Below, piece after piece: positions 32,860 to 42,512 of a stretch of DNA of 64,000 bases. Every line of letters starts with the position of its first letter. Position 1 is the stretch's first letter. The stretch lies in the NCBI GenBank assembly GCA_963725415.1, contig CAVRZY010000178.1:1-64000 (forward strand), read 5' to 3'. The notes under the pieces were generated by a model. That model did no database searches. It was not told the DNA's origin and saw only the letters and a program-made list of their open reading frames with translations. This stretch comes from CAVRZY01 sp963725415. GTDB taxonomy: Bacteria > Acidobacteriota > Terriglobia > Bryobacterales > Bryobacteraceae. Made by a program: the position numbers and the translations under genes.

Positions 32860-34497
32860 TCAACACTCCCAGCGAAGCGCTATTCTGATTGTGTCCAAGA
32901 ACGACTTCGACGGGCAGGCCCAGCCGCCGGCGCGGCGGTTGGATTGGATCCAAAGGCGGGCCAGCGGCGTGCGGCCATAGCGGTCCGGTGAGGCCACCTT
33001 TCGGGGCGGGAGGTTGGGAAGCTCCAGGCTTTGCCCCCGGAATGATTGCTTCTGGCTGACGCCCTCCACCCAAGAACGGTAGCTGCGCGCACCTTCCTCG
33101 GCATAGCCTCGCTCGAGGCCCAGGTCGCGGAAGCGCAGCCGGCCGCCATCCAGGACGATTTCCTCCAGAGGAGTGATCTTGTCGAACCAATGCCGTCCAA
33201 TGGCATCTCGGCGGTGCTTGAGAACATCGGCGAGATAGGCAGTCACTTCCGCCCGGCTGTACTCACCCGCCTCGGCCAGCTTGCGGATCATCTCGTCGGG
33301 AAACGCAGTGACGATCTTGGCGCCCCAGTAAGCGTCGGCGTCATCTATTCGCTCGAAGGCCAGGTTGGGATAGTTGGGCTTCCACTTGTGCGGCTCGAAC
33401 AGCTCGGCCTGATAGTAGCCGATCTCCGGATAGGGGGGGATCTTTCCCTGGACTTCCCAGGGGCGGCGCCAGATGCCCAGCGTCACGAAAGCCCGGCCCA
33501 TGGCCGGCCCATCGAAGATATATTCGTGACCGACGCGGTAAGGGCCATTCACAAAGTCGCCGCTTCCCAGTGTGGAGCCGAAATCCAGGAGATAGTGCTT
33601 GACGAATCCTCGCCCATCGCTGGCGGTGACGTACATATCCTGAGTGTTCTTGTCCCCTACGTCCGCGTGGTTGATCCAGGAGGCGATCACGCGCAAACCC
33701 CGTAACTCTCGACGCAGCTCATGGGGAATCAGATCATTGGGATCATCTTTGCGCGTGCCTGTGTACAAGAACTTCTCCAGGGGCTTGCCGGGAAGGAGAT
33801 GGCTGGCCAGGCCCCGATAACGCCCGTCCGGCAGAGTTTTGAGTTTCCCCAGCCCATTTTCCAGGTCGGCTGGCGTCATAGGGCGGCGCCTCGCCGCAGC
33901 ATCCCGGTAATAAGAGTCCTTGTTCAGGCGAAGGTCTTGGGCAGGAAAATAAACCACGCTGTTGTGTGGGACGTTGTAGCCGGCTGCGTGTAGGATCAAC
34001 GTGCAGATCCGCTCGGCGGCCGAGTTGCGCTCCAAAGCGCTGGGGAGGTCGAACTTCAGAATGTAAGTCCCGCCAGCCGCATCTTGTACCCGGAATTTGG
34101 GCGTGTAGCCTTCGTCTTCGATCCGAATGATGGTCCAGGGACCCGCCTTCGGGCTCCTGCCCTCGATTCCACTGACGATCTGTTGAAAGCTCAGGGACTG
34201 CCGCCCCATTCGATTCGTGAACCAGGTAGAATCCGGAACCTCGTCCCAGGCGTTCACATTCAAGGCGCCCGAATCCCTGGCGCATTGCGCCTTGTATTCA
34301 AGACTGAGGTGGCGCAGCCAGGAATTGTAGACGATGGCGTAAAGTTCCGATACTATTTGCTCACTGGGCTGAGGAATTGGGCGATCGTCCCGATCGACCC
34401 ACAGCGGAGGACGGAGACCGATCCTGGACTCGGCCGCAGCGCTAAAGGACGGAAGAATCCCTAGCAAGAAGAGCAACAGGGCCTTGACGGGTCTCAT
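32860..34497 (-). CDS. Secreted protein with atypical kinase-like motifs (HipA/Fam20C/CotH-like fold suspected)
   Basis: A 545-residue exported protein of unknown function; the signal peptide is ALLLFLLGILPSFSAAAES. Inside are motifs in the order of a protein-kinase-like fold. TYILKFD has a candidate ATP-binding Lys (148), and ERICTLILHAAG a candidate helix-C Glu (162). NHADVGDKNTQDMYV gives a catalytic-loop Asp (279) and Asn (284), and KHYLLDFGS a DFG (305-307). HxD..N followed by DFG with little insert recalls secreted or atypical kinases such as HipA, CotH and Fam20C. I cannot assign it to one of these. Its start overlaps the stop of an Omp85-like barrel gene (ATGA), so the two proteins likely act together in the envelope. 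The functional call is inference from motifs. Confidence 0.6.
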   Translation of the reverse strand: MRPVKALLLFLLGILPSFSAAAESRIGLRPPLWVDRDDRPIPQPSEQIVSELYAIVYNSWLRHLSLEYKAQCARDSGALNVNAWDEVPDSTWFTNRMGRQSLSFQQIVSGIEGRSPKAGPWTIIRIEDEGYTPKFRVQDAAGGTYILKFDLPSALERNSAAERICTLILHAAGYNVPHNSVVYFPAQDLRLNKDSYYRDAAARRRPMTPADLENGLGKLKTLPDGRYRGLASHLLPGKPLEKFLYTGTRKDDPNDLIPHELRRELRGLRVIASWINHADVGDKNTQDMYVTASDGRGFVKHYLLDFGSTLGSGDFVNGPYRVGHEYIFDGPAMGRAFVTLGIWRRPWEVQGKIPPYPEIGYYQAELFEPHKWKPNYPNLAFERIDDADAYWGAKIVTAFPDEMIRKLAEAGEYSRAEVTAYLADVLKHRRDAIGRHWFDKITPLEEIVLDGGRLRFRDLGLERGYAEEGARSYRSWVEGVSQKQSFRGQSLELPNLPPRKVASPDRYGRTPLARLWIQSNRRAGGWACPSKSFLDTIRIALRWEC

Positions 34498-35819
34498 CTC
34501 TTATACGCTCCGTAGCGGATAGGCCCTCGCAAGGGAGGCCGTTCGCGCTCGCCGAATGTAACGTGTATTTGAAACCCTTCCATGCTCCGGCCATACTCGA
34601 TTTTCAGAGCAGTGCCCGTGGCCGAACGGAATCGAAAGCCGATCCCGTAGTTGCGATGCCAGTTGAGCCACCTCAGATCGCTGGTGCGGTCAAAGATCTG
34701 CCCTTCATCGAAGAACGGGATGGCCTGGATGTTCGGGTGGATGCCGTAGCGGTACTCCAGCGAGAGCAGCATGAGGTTCTTCCCGTAGAAACGATCCAGG
34801 GCAAAGCCGCGCAGGGTGGAGGAACCGCCGATGTGAGGCAGAAGATAGAAGGGGATGGGGTCGCTTCCACCCCGCTGTCGATTGAGCTCGAAGTTGGCTT
34901 GCCCCACCAGCATGCTACTGGTGGGGACTATCGGCATACGGCCTTCCAACTGCATTTCGTAACTGAAGTAACGCAGGTTGCGGTCTCCCAGGCCTTCCTG
35001 GTAGGAAGCTCCCCAGTGTGCCGCCCCTCCCCATTGATATTCCTGGCGAAGCATGTCCATGTCCAGGTACGTGCCTGCGCTGTGCAGTTGGGTTTGTGCT
35101 CCGAATCCCGGCAGGTTGAAGAAGAATACCTGAGGTGAGGAGTAAGCCGGATTGCGCCCGGGGAGCGCAGAGACCCAAGCCACCCTGTAGAGTGCGCCCC
35201 AGCGAAACCGCTTGGCCGGCTTAACTTCCCACCGCAACCCGGCCCAGGATTGCCGCAAAGCAAAGTTGCTGTGTTTCTCCTTCAAAGAGCCATGCCCCAG
35301 GCCATAGAAGTTCTCCTGGGGCCGCCATTGATAGGAGCCTTCCGCGATCAACTGGCTGGCCGGCAGGGTATTGGTCCACTGCGTGAGAAACTCCTGATAG
35401 CCTTTGAAGGTGAGCAATCCCAGCAGCCGGAATGTCCCCCCTTCCCCGGTGGGCACGGTGTAGGTACCGCCGCCCCCCAGGCCCGCGCCTTCGCCAGATC
35501 CTCCAAAACGATATTCCACTCCGTGTTTGCGCAGGTTTTCGGTCCACAACTGGAACCGCTCGATGATCTTGTTCTTCTCGGACGAGATCAATCCTTTGTC
35601 CATCGCGGCAGTGGTGCGACGGTGAGGGAAAGAGACGATGCGGAGAAGCGACAAGGCTGGAGAGTGGGTGGCCTTTTTCACTTCCTGGGGAGTGACAATG
35701 CGGTCCGAATCACCTGGCGATTCGCCAGGACTTTTCCGGGCGCTCAGCGGATCGGCGCCCCCGAGCGCGCACAGGCAGACGGCCAGCGCAGCGCAGGCTC
35801 CAAGCCGACTCGTTCTCAT
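34494..35819 (-). CDS. Omp85/BamA-like outer-membrane beta-barrel protein (surface antigen domain)
   Basis: A 441-residue predicted outer-membrane barrel. A signal peptide (ACAALAVCLCALGGA) is followed by about 70 residues without clear POTRA repeats and then a 16-strand-type barrel. The diagnostic Omp85 L6 motif appears as GGSSTLRGF (VRGF/Y type), followed by YGKNLMLLSLEYRYGI and a C-terminal strand near FQIHVTFGE. Family members insert or secrete proteins or lipids; lack of POTRA domains suggests a specialised barrel. It is coupled by four-base overlap with a secreted kinase-like protein, so this may be the exporter or anchor for that protein. Promoter expected in 35820-35930. Confidence 0.75.
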   Translation of the reverse strand: MRTSRLGACAALAVCLCALGGADPLSARKSPGESPGDSDRIVTPQEVKKATHSPALSLLRIVSFPHRRTTAAMDKGLISSEKNKIIERFQLWTENLRKHGVEYRFGGSGEGAGLGGGGTYTVPTGEGGTFRLLGLLTFKGYQEFLTQWTNTLPASQLIAEGSYQWRPQENFYGLGHGSLKEKHSNFALRQSWAGLRWEVKPAKRFRWGALYRVAWVSALPGRNPAYSSPQVFFFNLPGFGAQTQLHSAGTYLDMDMLRQEYQWGGAAHWGASYQEGLGDRNLRYFSYEMQLEGRMPIVPTSSMLVGQANFELNRQRGGSDPIPFYLLPHIGGSSTLRGFALDRFYGKNLMLLSLEYRYGIHPNIQAIPFFDEGQIFDRTSDLRWLNWHRNYGIGFRFRSATGTALKIEYGRSMEGFQIHVTFGERERPPLRGPIRYGAYKR

Positions 35820-36031
35820 AGGCCAACCTACCGCGGGCAGGTTCCCGTACCACCCCGGCGCGGCCCTACAGACCGCGTTTTGAAGTCATTATAGTCGAGT
35901 TGGGTCGATTTTTCACACTATTTTTTGTGTGCAGGCAAAAAAGCTAGGATCTACGGCGAAGGTGACCGCCGCTGTGGCGGCGTGCTGGTTTGCGGAGAGC
36001 TGCAATCTGGGGATCGGCAGACCCTTGGTCG

Positions 36032-37345
36032 CTAGCCGGCCGGCAGGATCTTGGAAATGTCGTTGTACAGTGCGAAGAGCATCACCGCCATCAGGAACAC
36101 GAACCCTAGCTTGAAGACGACCTCCTTGATAGCCAGGCTCAGATCCCGCCGCATCAGCATCTCGACCAGCAGCAGCAGGATCACTCCGCCGTCCAGGATC
36201 GGAATGGGCAGGAGATTGAAAATCGCTAGTTGGAGACTCACTATTGCCAGGAGGCCGAAGAAGGCAAAGGGGCCCTCGCGGGCGGCCTCTCCGGAGAGCC
36301 GAGCGATGCCGATCGGTCCTTCGAGGGTCTTGGGAGACATGCGCTGTTCGACTAGTCCTCTGAGTAACTCGTACATGAGGCCGGCGTTTCTCAGATTGTG
36401 CCGCACCGATTCCCGCAGGGCTTCCGGAAACGATAGCTGGATGACGATCAGCCGGGGTTGCAGGTACACTCCGATCAGCCACCGTGCCGAACCCTCGGCC
36501 GCTGCGAACACCGGTTGGATGGTAACGGCGCCTGGCCGGCCCTGGCGCAGATACTGAATCTCGACGGGCTTACCGCCGCCCACCCGGATGATCTCCTGGA
36601 GCCGGAACTGCGAGCGGATGGGGTGCCCGTTGGCGCTCAACAGGATGTCTCCCCTCTCCAGACCAGCCTTTTCGGCCGGCGTGCCTGCCGTGACGCTGGC
36701 GATCTCGATCTCGCCTTGCTCCAGCCAGCCCGCATGACCCACGCCGCTGCGTTCGTCCAGCTTCGGCGTCACGGTGGTCCAAAACTGTTTGCCCTCGCGC
36801 TCGATCTTCACCTGAAGCGGCTGGTTGGCGCCAGAGAGTTCCTTGACCGCCACGTCTCCCCAGGTGGGATCGTCTTTGTCGTCAATGCGGACAATCCGGT
36901 CCCCTTCTCGAAGCCCCGCCTGGGCGGCCGGCGAATCCGGGAACACATGGCCGATCACCGCACGCACGTCCGGCGCTTTCTGATACTTCACCATGAAGAG
37001 GCCCGTCAGAATCGCCACCGCCAGGACTATGTTCATGGCGGGTCCGGAGAAGGCGATAATCAGGCGTTGCCAGCGGGGCTTTGCCAGGAAGGCCCTGGGG
37101 TCATTGATGGCTTCCTCGCCCGGCTGGTCGCCGGCCATCTTCACGAATCCGCCGAACAGGATGGCCGAAAACCGGAAGTCCGTCTCTCCTCGCCGGAATC
37201 CGAACAGCCGCGGTCCGAAGCCAAAGCTGAACACCTCGATGCGTACGTCGAAGAAGCGTGCCGCGCAGTAGTGCCCCAACTCATGGACTAGAATCATCAC
37301 CCCGATCAGGACCAGCAGCCACAACAGGTTTTGCGCAATCACCAT
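36032..37345 (-). CDS. rseP: RIP metalloprotease RseP (site-2 protease)
   Basis: Inner-membrane zinc protease that cleaves anti-sigma factors and remnant signal peptides, 437 residues. The zinc motif HELGH is in the first helix (ILVHELGHYCAARFF), and the third ligand motif is LLPIPILDGG near the C-terminus. Two PDZ domains lie between (VFPDSPAAQAGLREGDRIV and AGTPAEKAGLERGDILLS). GGFVKMAGDQPGEE is the conserved beta-loop. It starts six bases after dxr, a common dxr-rseP pairing in bacteria. A small inverted repeat (ccgcc/ggcgg at 35966-35980) lies just past the stop, too weak to call a terminator. Confidence 0.95.
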   Translation of the reverse strand: MVIAQNLLWLLVLIGVMILVHELGHYCAARFFDVRIEVFSFGFGPRLFGFRRGETDFRFSAILFGGFVKMAGDQPGEEAINDPRAFLAKPRWQRLIIAFSGPAMNIVLAVAILTGLFMVKYQKAPDVRAVIGHVFPDSPAAQAGLREGDRIVRIDDKDDPTWGDVAVKELSGANQPLQVKIEREGKQFWTTVTPKLDERSGVGHAGWLEQGEIEIASVTAGTPAEKAGLERGDILLSANGHPIRSQFRLQEIIRVGGGKPVEIQYLRQGRPGAVTIQPVFAAAEGSARWLIGVYLQPRLIVIQLSFPEALRESVRHNLRNAGLMYELLRGLVEQRMSPKTLEGPIGIARLSGEAAREGPFAFFGLLAIVSLQLAIFNLLPIPILDGGVILLLLVEMLMRRDLSLAIKEVVFKLGFVFLMAVMLFALYNDISKILPAG

Positions 37346-37351
37346 AACAGC

Positions 37352-38561
37352 TTAAACCCTCGCCAGGGCAATGTTCAAATTGCGCTCTGCCCGCCTGTGA
37401 ACCAAGCGGCGGGCTAGAAGGCGCGCCTCCCCGTCGAGTTCCAGTACTTCTTCCACCGATTGGGGCTGCCGGTTGGGCATCTGCCATAAGGTCTCTTCGA
37501 CCACCTCGGCAATTCCTGGAAAGGAGATTTGACCTTCCAGAAAGGCTTCCACCGCCACTTCGTCAGCCGCATTCAGAGTGCAAGTGGCCGATCCGCCGGC
37601 TTCCTGCGCCAAATAAGCCAGTTTGAGCAGGGGGAATTTGTTCAGATCCGGCGGGCGAAACTCCCAGGTCCGCGCCGCCTGCCAATCCAAGCGGGGCACC
37701 GGAGCAGAGGCCCTGTCAGGATAGGTCAGGGCATACTGGATCGGCATGCGCATGTCCGTGGTGGCAATCTGCGCGATCACGCTGCCATCGATGTACTCCA
37801 CCATGGCGTGCACCGAAGACTGCGGGTGAATAACTACCTCGACGTTGGCCGGAACCATGTCGAAAAGCCAGCAAGCTTCAATGACCTCGAAGCCCTTGTT
37901 CATCATGGTGGCCGAATCGATCGTGATGCGTCTCCCCATCTTCCAAGTGGGATGATTGAGCGCCTCAGCCGGGGTCACGGCGGCCAGCCTCTCGGCCGGG
38001 ATTTCCCGAAACGGGCCCCCGGAAGCCGTCAGAATGATCCGCGCCACCTCGCTGCGTTTGCCCACCCGCAGGCACTGATGCACTCCGTTGTGTTCGCTGT
38101 CCACCGGAATCAATTCGGCGCCGCGCGGCTCTGGCGGCCTCCATAACCAGCCTGCCGCTCACCACCAAAACCTCCTTGGTTGCCAGCCCAATGGTCTTTC
38201 CAAGCCGGGCCGCCTGATAGGTGGCCGGCAGCCCAGCCACTCCCACGATGGCCGACATCACAAAATCCACTTCCGGGGCCCGTGCGGCGTCCATGCGCGG
38301 CTGCGCCCCCCAGCCCAACTCCGGCCACTCGGCTCGGGGCAGGCCCGCTTGCTGCAACTTAGTTATTAGATTCCCCAGCGCCTCTTCGGTTGCAACCACG
38401 GCCACCGGCGGGTGAAATTCGAGGATCTGCGCTACCAGCAGTTCCACGTTCTGACCCGCCACCAGAGCGAAGACACGGTATTTCTCGGCATGTCGTCGGA
38501 TCACATCCAGCGTGTTGCGCCCGATCGAGCCTGTGGACCCCAACAGGGTTAAGTTCTTCAT
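37352..38561 (-). pseudogene. dxr: 1-deoxy-D-xylulose 5-phosphate reductoisomerase Dxr, one-base frameshift
   Basis: Converts DXP to MEP in isoprenoid synthesis, NADPH-dependent. The N-terminal part (from ATG 38561) has LLGSTGSIGRNTLDV and the ATKEVLVVSGRLVM segment. The rest, in another frame, continues IPVDSEHNGVHQCL, ILTASGGPF, NHPTWKMGRRITIDSATMMNKG and HPQSSVHAMVEY. The frame breaks at about 38121-38128 inside a ccgcgcgg run: one extra base there, and removing it gives a continuous 402-residue enzyme of normal size. All catalytic residues (the Asp and Glu of the PVDSEHN stretch, the KxG-type metal site) are otherwise present. Dxr is normally essential, so a sequence error is likelier than gene loss. 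rseP follows after six bases. Confidence 0.88.
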
Positions 38562-38923
38562 GGGCGGCCCAGCGCTGAGGGCATCAGTAAAGGAATCATA
38601 GCATGTGATCGGGCTTGCCGGCTGGCGGCTGGAACGGGAGGCGCTCCGAAATCCTCTGGGTCAGATTCCCCATCTCCATCTTAGACTGCGGGAACTCTTT
38701 TTGGGGCGCCGGGGAGGATTGCTTCAGGGGTCTTTTATTTAGAGGTTAGTCTCGCTTTGGTGGGAGTTGCCTCCCCGGCTTACTTCCAATAATAATAGAT
38801 TCGAAGCCGGAATGCAACAGAATTTTGTATTTTCTTCAAAAACAGCGATTAGCCACTAGACCACTAGCCCACTCCGCTGGTCCAAAAACTAGAGGCAAAG
38901 GGCTAAGGGCTAACGGCTGATTT
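38562..38923. other. Intergenic region upstream of dxr-rseP
   Basis: 362 bases without a supported gene. It is less GC-rich than its surroundings, with an A/T-rich stretch around 38790-38840 (aataataatagattcg, ttttgtattttcttcaaaaa) that is the best place for the dxr-rseP promoter, reading leftward. The right end contains short direct repeats (ccactagaccactagccca) and the heptamer array annotated separately. Confidence 0.45.
38894..38921 (+). repeat. Four tandem GGCTAAG-like heptamers
   Basis: Reads ggcaaag-ggctaag-ggctaac-ggctgat. Same consensus (GGCTRAG) as the array at 5755-5775. It lies just past the 3' end of the HIBADH-type gene. Confidence 0.55.
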
Positions 38924-39806
38924 TCACCTCGACCCCGGCCAGGCCTCTAACACCTTGATTGCAGAGCAGAAATCCTCTTCGCCGTAGCCGCTGGCAATGG
39001 CCGCCTGGAACATCTGTAGGGTCACGGCGGTCAGCGGAAGCGGTACCTCGAGTTCCTTGCCGGACTCCAGCGCCAGTCCGACGTCCTTGTGCATCCACTT
39101 GACGGAGAAGTTGGTCTCGAAGTTCCGGGCGAAAACAAAGGGGGCCTTGAAAGCGATCAGCCCCGAACGGGCGGCGCTGTTGTTGAGGATTTCCAGCATC
39201 AGCTCAGGGGCCACTCCCGCCTTGGTGCTCAGCACCAGGCCTTCGTTGAAGGCCTGCATCAGATTGGAAAGAATCAGGTTCTGGGTCAGTTTGGCGTGCA
39301 GGCCCAGGCCCGGCCCGCCGCAGTAATAGAGTTGCTTCCCCATGGGTTGGAAGTAGGGCCGGACGCGCTCGAAGACCGCGTGATCGCCGCCCACCATGAA
39401 CGTGAGCGTGCCGCCCTCGGCCCCGGGTTTCGAGCCGGTGCAGGGGGCATCCAGGAAGTGAATGCCTTTTTCGGCCAGCTTCTGGCCGATCCGGCGGCTG
39501 CGACTGGGCGAAACCGTGCTGCAATCTATGATCACCGATCCGGGCCGGGCGCTCTCGACGAGGCCGTTCTGACCCAAGATGACCTGCTCGGACATTGCCG
39601 TGTCGCCGACACACAGAAAATGCGCACTCGGCAAACTCGCCGGCCTGGCGGGGTGTTTCGCAAAAGACCCCGTTTTCGGCCTGGGCAAGTTGCCGGGCCT
39701 TGGCGGCGGTGCGCGACCAAAGTGCGACCCGCTGGCCGGCGCGAAGCAGGTTGCGGGCCATGGGGTACCCCATGATTCCCAATCCGAGAAAAGCGAGTTG
39801 AGCCAC
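38924..39806 (-). pseudogene. 3-hydroxyisobutyrate dehydrogenase-family reductase, one-base frameshift
   Basis: NAD(P)-dependent beta-hydroxyacid dehydrogenase. The N-terminal Rossmann motif GLGIMGYPMARNLLRAGQ is in the first frame (from ATG 39806). The remainder is in a second frame: LDAPCTGSKPGAEGGTLTFM (substrate-binding), GLGLHAKLTQN (catalytic Lys) and the helical C-terminal domain. The switch falls near 39618, where the coding strand reads GCA TTTT CTG; dropping one T joins CAF to LCVGDT and gives a 293-residue protein, normal for the family. The four-T run suggests a homopolymer indel. Tartronate-semialdehyde reductase or glyoxylate reductase activity is equally possible. Confidence 0.85.
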
Positions 39807-40084
39807 GAAGCCTCCTGTGCGGAAAAGCGGAGAACCAGGGAAAGGAAATCATCCCCTTATCGATTGTATGCGCAGGGTCCGAGGTGCGACAATTCGGCCC
39901 CAGACGCCATCATTGCTGCCGTGCGGCCGTCGGGCATGGTCAGAGAGCCTTGACTGAATGGATGCGACAGTAGCCAGCCAGACGAAGGGAAGAGTTTGCC
40001 TCTCGCTTTCTTCAGCTTCGACCTCGCCCCCGCAACCGCCACCCACATCAACGTCTCCCCCAAACAGTGTATGATCCAAATACT

Positions 40085-41422
40085 ATGTCCTCATCACGTC
40101 GGACTTTCCTGGGCGTCACGACGGCCGCTTCCTACCAGCGCGTCCTGGGCGCCAACGATCGCATCGGAATCGGGTTCATCGGCTGCGGCTTGATCGGCCT
40201 GCGCCACATCGTCGATTTCAAGAAGCAACCGGACGCTGCCCTGGTGGCGGTGAGCGATGTTTACCAGCCGCGCGTCGAACGCGGGCAGGCGGATTGCGGA
40301 CCGGGCACCAAGGGCTACCGCGATTTCCGCAAGCTGCTGGACGACAAGGACCTCCAGGCAGTGGTGGTCTCCACGCCGGACCACTGGCACGCTCTCCACA
40401 CGATCTTGGCCTGCGCGGCCGGCAAGGATGTATACGTCGAGAAACCCATGACACTGTTCGTCAAGGAAGGGCGCTGGATGACCACCGCGGCGCGGCGCTT
40501 TAAGCGGGTGGTCCAGGCCGGCACTCAAGGCCGCAGCGGCGCGCACGTCAAGGACGTAATCGCTCTGATAAACGCCAGTCATATCGGGAAGATCCACAGC
40601 GTGCGCATCGGCGCCTTTCGCAACATCATGCCGGGCTTCGGCCGCCCCCTTGCCAGCGACGTGCCTCAGGACCTGGATTACGACATGTGGCTGGGTCCCG
40701 CGCCCCAGCGACCCTACAGCCTGCACCGCGCCCTTTATCACTTTCGCTGGTTCTGGGACTACTCCGGCGGCCAGATGACCAACCTGGGCGCCCACGACAT
40801 CGACTTTGTTCACCTGCTGCTGAAAGTGGAAGGACCCAAGACGGTGTTCTCCTGCGGCGGCCGTTTCGCGCTCGAGGATGACGGCGAGACGCCCGATACG
40901 CAGGACGCGGTCTTCGAGTATCCGGGCTTCACCATGCTGGTCTCCCTTCGGGAAGCCAGCGCGGGGCGGCGCATTGGCGGGGGAACCGAGTTCTTTGGCA
41001 CCAAGGGAAGCATGGTCGTTTCGCGCGGCGGGTTTGAGGTCTTCCCCGATATGCGCATCGCCCCTGAGCGCCAGATCCCGCCCTGGTCCAACCCGCCGGG
41101 GCATCCCCAACCTGCGGACATCAAGCCGGAACCACGCACGGAGGCGCGCAAGGGAAGGGGGACTGCGGACGAGCCCATGGATCTTCACGTCCGCAATTTC
41201 CTGGATTGCATCAAGTCCCGCCAGCGACCCACCGCGGATGTGGAAGAAGGCCACCAGGTCTCCGTCGCCTGCCACTTGGCCAACCTGTCTCTGCGCCTGG
41301 GCCGCAAGCTGCGCTGGGACACGGACAAGGAAGAAATCATCGGGGACCGCGAAGCTTCCGCCCACCTGGTGCGGCCTTACCGCAAACCGTGGGACGAAGT
41401 CCTGAGGAGTTTCAACCTGTGA
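40085..41422 (+). CDS. Tat-exported Gfo/Idh/MocA-family oxidoreductase
   Basis: A 445-residue NAD(P)-dependent sugar dehydrogenase-like protein. The N-terminus SSSRRTFLGVTTA is a twin-arginine signal; the Rossmann motif IGFIGCGLIG follows near residue 30. VYVEKPMTLF carries the conserved EKP, and NLGAHDIDFVHLLL the catalytic-region Asp and His. Export of such NAD-dependent proteins implies a tightly bound cofactor, as in Gfo. ATG 40085 is preferred because it places the Arg pair correctly; an in-frame ATG lies 18 bases upstream. The sugar isomerase gene overlaps the stop (GTGA), making a pair typical of keto- or deoxy-sugar processing. Confidence 0.88.
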   Translation: MSSSRRTFLGVTTAASYQRVLGANDRIGIGFIGCGLIGLRHIVDFKKQPDAALVAVSDVYQPRVERGQADCGPGTKGYRDFRKLLDDKDLQAVVVSTPDHWHALHTILACAAGKDVYVEKPMTLFVKEGRWMTTAARRFKRVVQAGTQGRSGAHVKDVIALINASHIGKIHSVRIGAFRNIMPGFGRPLASDVPQDLDYDMWLGPAPQRPYSLHRALYHFRWFWDYSGGQMTNLGAHDIDFVHLLLKVEGPKTVFSCGGRFALEDDGETPDTQDAVFEYPGFTMLVSLREASAGRRIGGGTEFFGTKGSMVVSRGGFEVFPDMRIAPERQIPPWSNPPGHPQPADIKPEPRTEARKGRGTADEPMDLHVRNFLDCIKSRQRPTADVEEGHQVSVACHLANLSLRLGRKLRWDTDKEEIIGDREASAHLVRPYRKPWDEVLRSFNL

Positions 41423-42423
41423 CCCGCCGAGATTTTCTGACCAGTGTCGCTGCGGCGCCCCTGCTGGCCGAGGGGCGCACCGCTATGGGCTTTACACCGG
41501 ATTCGTTTACCATCAGCCGCCCGCAAAGGACGGCGCTGGAATTCCTCGAGTACTCCTACGCTCGCGGCGCCGGGGGCGTCCAGGCTAACCTGGCCTCCTT
41601 CGAGCCGGACTACCTGAAAAAGGTACGGCAGCGCGCCGAAGAGCTGGGCATGTACCTGGAGGTTCTGACCAGCCTCCCCAAAGAAGACACTACCCCGTTC
41701 GAGAACACGGTCAAGGCCGCCAGAGAGGCCGGGGCGCTGTGCCTGCGCGCGGTTTGCCTGGGCGGCCGGCGCTACGAGACATTCTCGGCCCTTGACCAGT
41801 GGAAGGCCTTCGTGACCGACTCCAAGGCCCGCATCGCGCGCACTGTGCCGATTCTCGACAAGCACCGCATGCCACTGGGCCTCGAGAACCACAAGGACTG
41901 GACCATGGAAGAAATGGTCCCGCTGATGAAGCAGTACTCGAGCGAGTACTTCGGCGCCTGTATCGACTTCGGCAACAACATCGCCCTGCTGGATGACCCC
42001 ATGGACGTCATCGAATCGCTGACTCCTTTCGTCATCAACACGCACATTAAGGACATGGGCGTGGAGGAGTACCCGGACGGTTTCCTGCTTTCCGAGGTGC
42101 CGCTGGGTCAGGGGATTCTGGATCTGAAGCGGATTGTCGGGATGATCCTGAAAAGGCGGCCCCAGACCAAGTTTTCCCTCGACCATCTGACGCGCAATCC
42201 CCTTCTGATCCCGTGTCTCACCGAGAAATACTGGGTCACCTTTACCGAGCGCAACGGCAAGTACCTGGCGCGCACCCTGGCCCTGGTGCGGAAGAACAAA
42301 CCCGCCAAGCCGCTGCCGCGAATCGACGGCCTGGACCAGGCCGGCCGCCTGCGATTGGAGACCGAGAGCGTCAGCCAGTGCGTCGCCTACGCCCGCGACC
42401 AGTTGGGCCTGCGGGCGGGGTAA
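41419..42423 (+). CDS. Tat-exported sugar phosphate isomerase/epimerase (AP endonuclease 2 TIM barrel)
   Basis: A 334-residue TIM-barrel protein. The start TRRDFLTSVAAAPLLA is a Tat signal. Metal-binding residues expected for the xylose-isomerase-like fold are in MPLGLENHKDW (Glu), FGACIDFGNN (Asp), VINTHIKDM (His, Lys and Asp) and SLDHLTRNP. It probably interconverts or cleaves a sugar released outside the cytoplasm, together with the oxidoreductase whose stop codon overlaps its GTG start. Exact substrate unknown. The frame closes 89 bases before the ABC ATPase start. Confidence 0.84.
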   Translation: MTRRDFLTSVAAAPLLAEGRTAMGFTPDSFTISRPQRTALEFLEYSYARGAGGVQANLASFEPDYLKKVRQRAEELGMYLEVLTSLPKEDTTPFENTVKAAREAGALCLRAVCLGGRRYETFSALDQWKAFVTDSKARIARTVPILDKHRMPLGLENHKDWTMEEMVPLMKQYSSEYFGACIDFGNNIALLDDPMDVIESLTPFVINTHIKDMGVEEYPDGFLLSEVPLGQGILDLKRIVGMILKRRPQTKFSLDHLTRNPLLIPCLTEKYWVTFTERNGKYLARTLALVRKNKPAKPLPRIDGLDQAGRLRLETESVSQCVAYARDQLGLRAG

Positions 42424-42481
42424 CAACGGGCCGGACGTTTCCTTTTGCGCTCTGCTTCGTCTGATAGATCCGCAGTAAAAT

Positions 42482-42506
42482 GACAGGGGCCGTTTGGGCT
42501 CCTGTC
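42482..42506. repeat. Hairpin with GACAGG...CCTGTC arms just before the ABC ATPase start
   Basis: gacaggggcc, loop gtttg, ggctcctgtc: nine of ten arm positions pair. It ends six bases before ATG 42513, over the ribosome-binding region, so it could dampen translation. The core matches the other GACAG hairpins of the window. Confidence 0.7.
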
Positions 42507-42512
42507 AATCTT

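Noticed and set aside
35966..35980. Possible rseP terminator (ccgcc-gctgt-ggcgg)
   Set aside because: Five-base stem, and the nearest A-run (U-run on the transcript) is more than 20 bases away.
38850..38921. Direct repeats near the dxr promoter considered as a CRISPR array
   Set aside because: Units are seven to ten bases with no spacers of uniform length; no cas genes.
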